37,647 bases of DNA from Bacteroidales bacterium (GTDB taxonomy: Bacteria > Bacteroidota > Bacteroidia > Bacteroidales > UBA932): the NCBI GenBank assembly GCA_016285175.1, contig JAEEQF010000008.1:1-37647 (forward strand), read 5' to 3'. A program made the translations under genes and the position numbers. Positions within the stretch are counted from its first letter, which is position 1. Each line of letters begins with the position of its first letter. Shown here piece by piece: positions 1 through 5,924 of the stretch. A model generated the notes under the pieces. That model ran no database searches and was not told where the DNA came from. It saw nothing but the letters and a program-made list of their open reading frames with translations.

Positions 1-669
1 GAACTCTGGATTGCGACGGGAGACCAGAAGTACAAGGATTTCTTCCTCCCGCTGGTAGAAAAGCAGCTGGATGCCAAGCCCGTAGCACCGCGCTCCAACG
101 GCAATGTCCAGAACGGCATGTTCTCCACCCAGTTCACCGGCGGTCCCAACCTCACCGCCGCCCTCAAGATCTATCCTTATATGGACAAGCAGTTCCAGGA
201 TAAGGTGAAAGCCCTGGTACCCGCCTATGTGAACGTAATCACCCGCGGCGGCCAGGACAACCCTTACGGTGTCGCCATCGGCGGTGCCACCTGGGCCGGC
301 AATGCCTCCGTCATCAACAACGCCTACAACTGCTATAGGATCTGGAAGTACTTCCCGGATATGATCGATCCGGAATACGTCTTCGCCGGTCTCAACTTCA
401 TCTTCGGCTGCCATCCGTACTCCAACGTATCCTTTGTGGAAGGGGTTGGTGTAAATACCAAGAAGGTGGCCTACAACAACAACCGCGCAGACTATTCCAC
501 CATCCCCGGCGGTATTGTACCGGGTCTGCTGGTGAAAGAGGACTTCTTTGAGAACAAGGACGACTATCCGTTCCACTGGGGCGAGAACGAAGCCTGCATC
601 AACACTGCTCCGCAGTACGTGCTGCTTTGCCTGGCCGCCATCGAGGTAGCGGAATATCTTAACAAATAG
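1..669 (+). CDS. Glycoside hydrolase family 9-like protein, C-terminal part
   Basis: The reading frame is open from base 1 and runs to TAG at 667-669, so about 222 C-terminal residues are present and the start lies outside the window. The sequence has the layout of the end of a GH9 (alpha/alpha)6 catalytic domain: a segment with NPYG and YNCYRIWKYFPDMIDPEYVFAGLNF, then SFVEGVGVNTKK, an Asn-rich stretch, PGGIVPGLLVKEDF, and finally HWGENEACINTAPQ. The ENEA segment matches the position of the GH9 catalytic acid motif (NE followed by small residues and a Thr/Asn-Ala-Pro). The Asp pair that completes the active site would lie upstream. Family knowledge suggests hydrolysis of beta-1,4 glucans in the periplasm or outside the cell, but substrate cannot be read here. 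It is followed directly by a terminator hairpin. The fold is fairly secure and the specificity is unknown. Confidence 0.72.
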   Translation, partial: ELWIATGDQKYKDFFLPLVEKQLDAKPVAPRSNGNVQNGMFSTQFTGGPNLTAALKIYPYMDKQFQDKVKALVPAYVNVITRGGQDNPYGVAIGGATWAGNASVINNAYNCYRIWKYFPDMIDPEYVFAGLNFIFGCHPYSNVSFVEGVGVNTKKVAYNNNRADYSTIPGGIVPGLLVKEDFFENKDDYPFHWGENEACINTAPQYVLLCLAAIEVAEYLNK

Positions 670-688
670 ACAATCAATCAATTACGTG

Positions 689-720
689 AATACCCTGCTG
701 TCAAAGTGCAGCAGGGTATT
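689..720. terminator. Perfect 12-bp hairpin between convergent genes
   Basis: The arms 689-700 (AATACCCTGCTG) and 709-720 are perfectly complementary around the loop TCAAAGTG. The hairpin lies between the GH9 stop (669) and the TPR gene stop (757), so it can serve both convergent transcription units. There is no long U-tract, but TTCTTAT follows on the + side. A near copy lies at 3685-3716. Confidence 0.7.
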
Positions 721-756
721 CTTATAAGTATCTGTCGGTCAGTTTGTTAAGCAAAA

Positions 757-1932
757 CTATTCTTCCATGAAAAGCTTGGCCTTGAGGTCCGTCACGGCCT
801 GGGTGGCGTAGTCGTACCACTGGTCGCCGGGCTTGGCCGCATCCAGGAAGCGCTGGTACCATTGGAGGGCGCTTTTCTTGTCTCCCAGCCGTTCCAGGCA
901 GAATGCCAGCCGGGGATAGGTATTGATGAAACTGGGCTTATAGACCTGGGCCGACCGGTACTCGGAGGCCGCCTTTCTCCACTCGGCCATTTCAAAGTAC
1001 GCATCGCCCCGGTCCTTATGGACATAATAAAGCTGGCTCTCGGATTCTTTCAGCAGGTTCTGCGCCCTGTCAAACCAGGGAAGTACATCCGTTTCCCAGT
1101 CCCGGTGGAATTTGGCCGCTTCCGTGCCGATATCCAGCGCCAGGGCCACGCTGCTGGAATCCTTCTGCCAGGCAGCCTGGAATTCCGGAATGGCCAGATA
1201 TGGGCGCTTGGTCTCCCTGTAGCTGTGCCCAAGATAATAATGGGTGGCGTAGCTGTCGTCCCCGTCGTCCACCAGCGCCTGGAAGACATTGGCCGACTGG
1301 GCATAGTGCTCCAGGAGGAAATGCGTCATTCCCTGCAGTTGCCGGACGGGAACATAGCTGGGATCCACTTCCAGGTAATCTGTGGTGAGGTTGAGCGCCT
1401 CGCGGTATTTTTTCTGGCGGAGCAGGACATCGGCCGCTTTTACCACCAGCGTTGGTTTTTCCGGCTGTCGGCGCAGGGCCGCCTGATAATATGCCAGGGC
1501 CGAATCCAGCTCATTCATCTGGCCGAAGGCGTCTCCCACCAGCGTGAGGGCCTGCAGGAGAGAATCCCGCTGCAGCAGTTCCCGGCCCGTTTCCACCACG
1601 TCCTGATAGGCCTTGGCCCTGTAGGCCAGGGTCATGTAACGCATCCGGAAGCCGGCATGCTCCGGAACCATCTGCATCAGGATTCCATAGAGGGCCGATG
1701 CATCCTCCGAATTGCCGGACTGGAAGTGGCAGTCGGCCAGTTCTCCCAGCACCTCAGCGTCCATCTGTCCGGGGCTCAGGATGCTGGAAAGGGTTTCGGC
1801 CGCCGCGTCAAAGCGGTACTGCTGCTTGAGGGAACGGGCCGCTTGCAGTAGCGAATCCCGCTGCAGCCCCGTCTGCGCCCCCAGTGGGACGCAGACAGCC
1901 AGCAGCAGGATGGCACAGAAGCGTTTCCGCAT
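757..1932 (-). CDS. Periplasmic TPR protein of the BlaI/M56 operon
   Basis: 391 residues beginning MRKRFCAILLLAVCVPLGAQ, a signal peptide with a likely cleavage after AQ. The ATG at 1932-1930 overlaps the TAA stop of the M56 gene by one base (TAATG), which favours this start over the longer open frame that reaches 2007. The rest is alpha-helical with repeated TPR-like pairs (for example ADCHFQSGNSEDASALYGILMQ, GDAFGQMNELDSALAYYQAALRRQP, GDAYFEMAEWRKAASEYRSAQVYKP and AFCLERLGDKKSALQWYQRFLDAA), about ten repeats. TPR arrays bind other proteins. As last gene of the operon it is probably translationally coupled to the sensor and may scaffold an envelope complex. No catalytic motif is visible. The secreted location is inferred from the signal peptide only. 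Confidence 0.85.
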   Translation of the reverse strand: MRKRFCAILLLAVCVPLGAQTGLQRDSLLQAARSLKQQYRFDAAAETLSSILSPGQMDAEVLGELADCHFQSGNSEDASALYGILMQMVPEHAGFRMRYMTLAYRAKAYQDVVETGRELLQRDSLLQALTLVGDAFGQMNELDSALAYYQAALRRQPEKPTLVVKAADVLLRQKKYREALNLTTDYLEVDPSYVPVRQLQGMTHFLLEHYAQSANVFQALVDDGDDSYATHYYLGHSYRETKRPYLAIPEFQAAWQKDSSSVALALDIGTEAAKFHRDWETDVLPWFDRAQNLLKESESQLYYVHKDRGDAYFEMAEWRKAASEYRSAQVYKPSFINTYPRLAFCLERLGDKKSALQWYQRFLDAAKPGDQWYDYATQAVTDLKAKLFMEE

Positions 1933-3203
1933 TATTTGAGCTGGAAAATAACGGGGAAGACGTAATGGACCCGGACGGGCTTCCCGTCCTGCATGCCCGG
2001 CGTCCACTTCTCCTTACAGGAGGATACTACCCTAAGGGCTTCGGCATCCAGATCGGGATCCACGCTCTTCAAGACTTTCACGTCAACGACAGACCCGTCC
2101 GTATCCACTACAAACGAAAGCGTGACGCGCCCTTGTTTGCCGGCAGCCTTTGCAGCCTCCGGATAATGCAGATGGCTGTTAACCCATTTGGAAAATTCGT
2201 TGGCGTCGCCGTTGCCGAACGTAGGTTTTACTTCAATCACTTGGAACGGGACCGCATCTTCATCCAGAGCAGGTTCATCCGTGACAGTTACCTGATAAGT
2301 GGAAGGGGCAGGACCTTCTTGTACGGCCATCTCCGCCTCCTTCTCCTGGGATTTGGGAGAATTGCAGGCATACATGGCCAGTAAAAGGATGGGGAGGAGA
2401 GCCAGGTAGGCCCAGCGCATGCCTCCCGAGGTGGGATTCTTGAGCATCATTGTAATTCGGTTTTTAAGTTTCGCGTGCTGGAACCCGCTGGCCAGGGAGA
2501 AGCGTTCTTCCCCCACGGATTTCCGCACAAGGAGTAATTGATATTGTGTTGCATCGATGCCTTCTTTAAGCACTCCTTCATCGGCCTCATATTCGTGAAG
2601 GAGCTTGAGTTCCGTACGGGTAATCCACACCAGCGGATTCCACCAGAACAGGAGCTGGAATACCGAGAAAAGCAGCAGGTCCAGCGAATGGCGACACTTT
2701 ACGTGCATCCGTTCATGGGTGAGGATGGCCGGATTACGCTCCAGGTCCATTCGGCTCATCACCACCTTCCGGCCCCAGCTGAAAGAAGGGATATCCTCCC
2801 CTGAGACAACCAGCGTACAGTCTTCCAGCTTTTGCACGGTGCCCCTTTTCATCAGGCGGACCATCTTCCCGGAGGAAACCAATATGGCCACCAGCACGGC
2901 CGCCAGGCCCAGGAAATAAAGGCCCGCGAGCACGCCGGTCCAGGGAAAAGCGGCGGTGGCCACACTCTCCTCCGGTGCCGCCCCGGAGGCGGATACCATG
3001 GTGAGTTCTCCGGCCTGCGCAAGGACGGCTTCCACCGAGCGGATCTTGACCAGCGGCAGCACCATGCAAAGGGCCGATCCCGAAAGCAAAGCAATCCGGT
3101 TGAAGCGGAAGAGCGTGGTATGGCGCATGACCAGCAGGAAAAATGCGTAGAACAGGCTCAGGTAGAGTCCGCTACGGCCTATATATAATAAGAACTCGTT
3201 CAT
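1932..3203 (-). CDS. M56-family BlaR1/MecR1-like membrane metallopeptidase with C-terminal TonB domain
   Basis: 423 residues. Hydrophobic segments lie near residues 5-27, 35-54, 90-112 and 174-195, with a further one near 264-281. The zinc-peptidase motif HERMH is at 163-167 and HEYEADEGVL at about 203-212, both typical of M56. The C-terminal domain (about 330-423; YPEAAKAAGKQGRVTLSFVVDTDG to VHYVFPVIFQLK) is a TonB C-terminal domain, replacing the penicillin-binding sensor of classical BlaR1. Family knowledge: M56 proteins transmit an envelope signal by proteolysis that inactivates a BlaI repressor. Here the signal and any TonB-dependent receptor partner are unknown. Its ATG at 3203-3201 overlaps the blaI TGA (ATGA) and its TAA overlaps the TPR gene start, so the three genes are tightly coupled. 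Confidence 0.9.
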   Translation of the reverse strand: MNEFLLYIGRSGLYLSLFYAFFLLVMRHTTLFRFNRIALLSGSALCMVLPLVKIRSVEAVLAQAGELTMVSASGAAPEESVATAAFPWTGVLAGLYFLGLAAVLVAILVSSGKMVRLMKRGTVQKLEDCTLVVSGEDIPSFSWGRKVVMSRMDLERNPAILTHERMHVKCRHSLDLLLFSVFQLLFWWNPLVWITRTELKLLHEYEADEGVLKEGIDATQYQLLLVRKSVGEERFSLASGFQHAKLKNRITMMLKNPTSGGMRWAYLALLPILLLAMYACNSPKSQEKEAEMAVQEGPAPSTYQVTVTDEPALDEDAVPFQVIEVKPTFGNGDANEFSKWVNSHLHYPEAAKAAGKQGRVTLSFVVDTDGSVVDVKVLKSVDPDLDAEALRVVSSCKEKWTPGMQDGKPVRVHYVFPVIFQLK

Positions 3204-3565
3204 TTCTGCTTCTTTTCAATGGTAGCGATGAGGTCCTTTAGCTCCTGGAGGTCCATCTTGTCCTCTTCCACGAACTGGGACACCAGGCTGGCATAGGAGT
3301 TATTATAGTAACGGGCAACCATCTCCCCCACGGAACTGCCGCGGTACTCGCGCTCCGTTGTCTTTACTTTGTAGCGGAAAGTGTTGGCAACGGGCTCGCG
3401 CTCTACGAACCCTTTCTCTTCCAGGAACTTGACCAGGGTGGCCACCGTATTGTAATGGGGCTTGGGTTCCGGAATATACGTAATAAGATCACGGATAAAC
3501 AGCGTTCCGTGTTCCCAGAAGATGTTCATGAGCATCTCCTCTTTTTCTGTCAGTTTCTGCTTCAT
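3200..3565 (-). CDS. BlaI/MecI/CopY-family transcriptional repressor
   Basis: 121 residues, the normal family length. The N-terminal winged helix reads KEEMLMNIFWEHGTLFIRDLITYIPEPKPHYNTVATLVKFLEEKGFVEREPVANTFRYKV, followed by a helical dimerisation tail (VGEMVARYYNNSYASLVSQFVEEDKMDLQELKDLIATIEKK). Proteins of this family dimerise on palindromic operators and are inactivated by cleavage triggered by the M56 partner, which is the next gene with a 4-nt overlap. An inverted repeat and a -7 box lie directly upstream at 3584-3628, consistent with autorepression of the three-gene operon. The induced function is not visible, because no beta-lactamase lies nearby. Confidence 0.92.
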   Translation of the reverse strand: MKQKLTEKEEMLMNIFWEHGTLFIRDLITYIPEPKPHYNTVATLVKFLEEKGFVEREPVANTFRYKVKTTEREYRGSSVGEMVARYYNNSYASLVSQFVEEDKMDLQELKDLIATIEKKQK

Positions 3566-3583
3566 GGCCTAGTGTTTCTGTTG

Positions 3584-3591
3584 CAAATATA
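3584..3591 (-). promoter_or_regulatory. Bacteroidota -7 box for the blaI operon
   Basis: On the minus strand this reads TATATTTG, matching the TAnnTTTG -7 consensus, about 20 nt upstream of the blaI ATG. No clear TTTG -33 box is visible; the operator-like palindrome at 3610-3628 occupies that place. Confidence 0.6.
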
Positions 3592-3609
3592 CGCATAATT
3601 TTTTAATCT

Positions 3610-3628
3610 CCTAATTTTTTTAGGAGAA
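3610..3628. promoter_or_regulatory. Candidate BlaI operator (7-5-7 inverted repeat)
   Basis: CTCCTAA at 3610-3616 and TTAGGAG at 3622-3628 form a perfect inverted repeat with a 5-nt T spacer. A third half site, TCCTAA, follows at 3632-3637. Its position upstream of the -7 box, over the -33 region, is what an autoregulating BlaI dimer would need. Assignment is from position and symmetry only. Confidence 0.55.
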
Positions 3629-3684
3629 ATCCTAACTTTTTTCGTAAGTTTTGCTCAAATCACTGAAACTGTGGCACTTATGCA

Positions 3685-3716
3685 AATACCCTGCCGTCAA
3701 AGTACAGCAGGGTATT
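3685..3716 (-). terminator. Hairpin, near copy of 689-720
   Basis: Same sequence as the 689-720 hairpin except for two substitutions (CTGCCG and AGTACAG). On the plus strand one change makes a C-A mismatch in the stem; read on the minus strand it becomes a tolerated G-U pair. This fits a terminator for the leftward PspC/PadR operon ending at 3743. Confidence 0.6.
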
Positions 3717-3742
3717 CTTACAACTAATTGATTTATAATAAC

Positions 3743-4759
3743 TTACACTGTGATGTTCTCAATAGAAATCATGGTGGCGCAGCCCAGCACCAGCAGGACG
3801 ATGATTACAATGAGCCAGAGGATGAAGATCACCAGCCCGGGGCGCCAGGAAGGCGACTTGAAGCCGAAGATGAGCTGGATGCCGCCGTAGAGCATGCCCA
3901 CGAAGGGAAGGATGACGGCAAGGGCCGCCAGGGCCACTACCCAGGGGGTTCCCAACATATCCAGGGCCACGGGGGCATGGAGGGAAAGTTCGTCCAGGAA
4001 GCTCAGATACTGCGAACCGAAGAGGACATTCCCCTTGATACCCAGTACCGACAGCGAGGCCAGGCCGGAGGTGCCGGCAATCAGGAGCACCAGGCCGATG
4101 AGCACCAGGAAGAAACGTCCGCCTCTCCTGAAACCGTCCGACTTCACCACTTCGCTGGCGGTATCTCCCATTTCACGGATACCGCTCTTGACATTCCGGG
4201 CGATATCGTCCAGGGAACCGTTGTCGCCTTTCATGGCCCAGCGGTCCTGCGCCGTGCGGGCGGCGGGCATGGCAATCCAGAGAACCAGATACAGGGCCGG
4301 AATGGTCAAACTCCAGATGCCGCTGTGAAATCCGGCGAACAGATTGACCAGCGAAAGTACCACGAATCCCAGGCGGAACCATACCACATCTACATTCAAG
4401 TAGGCGGCCAGGCCGCTGCACACACCGGCCAGCTGCTTGTTGTCCTGGTCCCGGAACAGCTTGCGCCGGGGTCTTTCGGCCGATTCGGGCTGCGGATCGT
4501 CCTCCTCAATCTTTTCCGGACGGCCGATGATATCGATGATGCTGTGGATATCGGCCAGGGTGGCCACTCCGTTGCTGCCGCACTTGTCCAGGAGCAGCTC
4601 CGCCATCCTTTCCTCTATCCCTTCCATGATTTCCTTTCCGCCCTGCTGGCCCAGGTAATGGGCTTCCAGGTCGGCCAGATAACGCGAGGCTTCCGCCGCG
4701 GCGTCCTTTTCAAGCGTGAAGGCATAGCCCCCGATGCTAACTTTCTCTACTTCTTTCAT
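3743..4759 (-). CDS. PspC-domain membrane protein (long form)
   Basis: 338 residues. The N-terminal about 95 residues (VEKVSIGGYAFTLEKDAAAEASRYL through IHSIIDIIGRPE) form a soluble helical domain shared with the gene at 5166-5765. The PspC domain follows at about 108-185 (KLFRDQDNKQLAGVCSGLAAYLNVDVVWFRLGF with two hydrophobic segments). Three or four further membrane segments occupy the C-terminal half (FFLVLIGLVLLIAGTSGL, VVALAALAVILPFVGMLYGGI, LVIFILWLIVIIVLLVLGC). PspC proteins act in envelope-stress responses in other bacteria; the role here is inferred from family membership. It is the last gene of a leftward PspC-PadR-PspC group, with a 44-nt hairpin element ending 21 nt upstream of its start. 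Confidence 0.85.
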   Translation of the reverse strand: MKEVEKVSIGGYAFTLEKDAAAEASRYLADLEAHYLGQQGGKEIMEGIEERMAELLLDKCGSNGVATLADIHSIIDIIGRPEKIEEDDPQPESAERPRRKLFRDQDNKQLAGVCSGLAAYLNVDVVWFRLGFVVLSLVNLFAGFHSGIWSLTIPALYLVLWIAMPAARTAQDRWAMKGDNGSLDDIARNVKSGIREMGDTASEVVKSDGFRRGGRFFLVLIGLVLLIAGTSGLASLSVLGIKGNVLFGSQYLSFLDELSLHAPVALDMLGTPWVVALAALAVILPFVGMLYGGIQLIFGFKSPSWRPGLVIFILWLIVIIVLLVLGCATMISIENITV

Positions 4760-4780
4760 TTCATGAAAATAAAATGTTCA

Positions 4781-4824
4781 ACGTTACCCCCTCCCGAAAC
4801 CCCTCCCCTCGGGGGAGGGACTTG
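4781..4824 (-). repeat. 44-nt dispersed hairpin element, copy A
   Basis: Read on the minus strand, the 44 nt begin CAAGTCCCT and end GGTAACGT, with an 8-bp stem (CCCTCCCC / GGGGAGGG) around a CGA loop. It matches copy B at 34813-34856 at 38 of 44 positions, including a compensated C-G to T-A change in the stem. It lies 5 nt after the padR stop and 21 nt before the pspC start. Confidence 0.75.
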
Positions 4825-4829
4825 GGGTG

Positions 4830-5159
4830 TCAATGTCTGAGAGCCTGAATGGATTCTACCATTTCCTGCCAGGCGGCATCCATCTCTGCGAGCTGGCCAC
4901 GGCCCTTTTCTGTAATGACATAATATTTGCGGGGCGGCCCCTGCGGGGATTCCTCCCAGCGGTAAGAGAGCAGACCCTGGTTCTTCTGCCGGATCAGGAG
5001 CGGATACAAGGTTCCCTCCACCACCAGCATATTGGCGGCCTTGAGTTCCTCCAGCAGGCTGGAGGCGTAGGCCTCTTTCCGGCTCAAAATACTAAGGATG
5101 CAGTATTCCAGCACGCCCTTCCTCATCTGGGAACGGACATTGTCGTTTGTGCTTTCCAT
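4830..5159 (-). CDS. PadR-family transcriptional regulator
   Basis: 109 residues, the usual short PadR form. It starts with a polar segment, then the winged helix RKGVLEYCILSILSRKEAYASSLLEELKAANMLVVEGTLYPLLIRQKNQGLLSYRWEES, where the TLYPLL segment is the PadR recognition helix signature, and the wing PRKYYVITEKGRGQLAEM. PadR proteins are dimeric repressors that respond to small molecules or envelope stress. It lies 6 nt downstream of the short PspC gene and 70 nt upstream of the long PspC gene, so it probably controls this operon. The ligand is unknown. Confidence 0.93.
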   Translation of the reverse strand: MESTNDNVRSQMRKGVLEYCILSILSRKEAYASSLLEELKAANMLVVEGTLYPLLIRQKNQGLLSYRWEESPQGPPRKYYVITEKGRGQLAEMDAAWQEMVESIQALRH

Positions 5160-5165
5160 AATCTT

Positions 5166-5765
5166 TTATTTTTTATATCCGTCAGTGGAGCCGGTGCTGC
5201 GGGCAAAACGCGCCATGTTTTCTGCCGTGGCGGGGATGCCGCGCATCTCGCATTTGCGGGCAGGCGTATCGGCCGCGGGAATGGCGATCCAGAGAATCAC
5301 ATACACCCAGAAGCCGGCGGTGCCGCAGATGAGGGCCACAAGCATGAGCACCCGGATGAGGGTTACATCCAAGTCAAAATACCAGGAGAGACCGGAGCAA
5401 ACCCCACCCAGACGCTTTTCGTCCTTGTCCCGGAACAGTTTCTTGGCAGTGGTGGCGGATTCCGTGGCCTTGCCGCTGAAGGAGGCGCCGGCAGTACCGG
5501 TTTCGGCCGATCCGTCCGGCATTCCCAAAGTGGAAATGACCTTTTCCACCAGTTGGAGGCTTACCACGCGGGCACCGTCCCCCACTTCCTGGTAAAACAG
5601 TTCTGCAATCCGGCCCTCAATCTCGTCCATCACCTCACCCTTCTGGAGCTCCGGGACGGTGAGACGGGCACGGAAGTGCTCAAGATAGGCCGACAGGCGG
5701 CCGTAGGCATCTTCGTCGAGGGTAAAACTGCGCCCTCCGATACAAGCGTTAGTAACCTTTTTCAT
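5166..5765 (-). CDS. PspC-domain membrane protein (short form)
   Basis: 199 residues. The N-terminal domain (ACIGGRSFTLDEDAYGRLSAYLEHFRARL to LQLVEKVISTLGMPD) is paralogous to that of the long PspC protein downstream. The PspC domain at about 108-175 (KLFRDKDEKRLGGVCSGLSWYFDLDVTLIRVLMLVALICGTAGFWVYVILWIAIPA) has two hydrophobic segments. The extra C-terminal membrane segments of its paralogue are absent; it ends in a short basic tail. It is first in the leftward operon, with a good promoter at 5788-5819. Likely an inner-membrane stress protein; the two forms probably arose by duplication. Confidence 0.85.
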   Translation of the reverse strand: MKKVTNACIGGRSFTLDEDAYGRLSAYLEHFRARLTVPELQKGEVMDEIEGRIAELFYQEVGDGARVVSLQLVEKVISTLGMPDGSAETGTAGASFSGKATESATTAKKLFRDKDEKRLGGVCSGLSWYFDLDVTLIRVLMLVALICGTAGFWVYVILWIAIPAADTPARKCEMRGIPATAENMARFARSTGSTDGYKK

Positions 5766-5787
5766 TTTTCAAAAATATTTGTCGATG

Positions 5788-5819
5788 CAAAGATATGAAA
5801 AAATTTCAATACCTTGCAA
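5788..5819 (-). promoter_or_regulatory. Promoter of the PspC-PadR-PspC operon
   Basis: On the minus strand TTG (5819-5817) is followed after 21 nt by TATCTTTG (5795-5788), close to the TTTG-N19-TAnnTTTG arrangement of Bacteroidota sigma-ABfr promoters. The first ATG of the operon is 22 nt beyond the -7 box. Confidence 0.65.
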
Positions 5820-5910
5820 CACAAAGTACCAAAATTTTTGAAATATTTTTGAAAAAAGATTTCCAAGCTATGCTTGACAGGAGAAAAATGGTTTTCTTAT
5901 GAAACTTTAT

Positions 5911-5918
5911 TATCTTTG
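5911..5918 (+). promoter_or_regulatory. -7 box of the porin gene, close to the start codon
   Basis: TATCTTTG matches TAnnTTTG exactly and ends only 6 nt before the ATG at 5925. Transcription would start at or just beside that ATG, predicting a leaderless or nearly leaderless mRNA unless a later start is used. Confidence 0.6.
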
Positions 5919-5924
5919 CAGGAT

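Noticed and set aside
689-3716. Mobile element bounded by direct repeats carrying the BlaI operon
   Set aside because: The flanking repeats sit where terminators are expected, no transposase or integrase is present, and the G-U compensated change suits a leftward terminator. Kept only as an observation.
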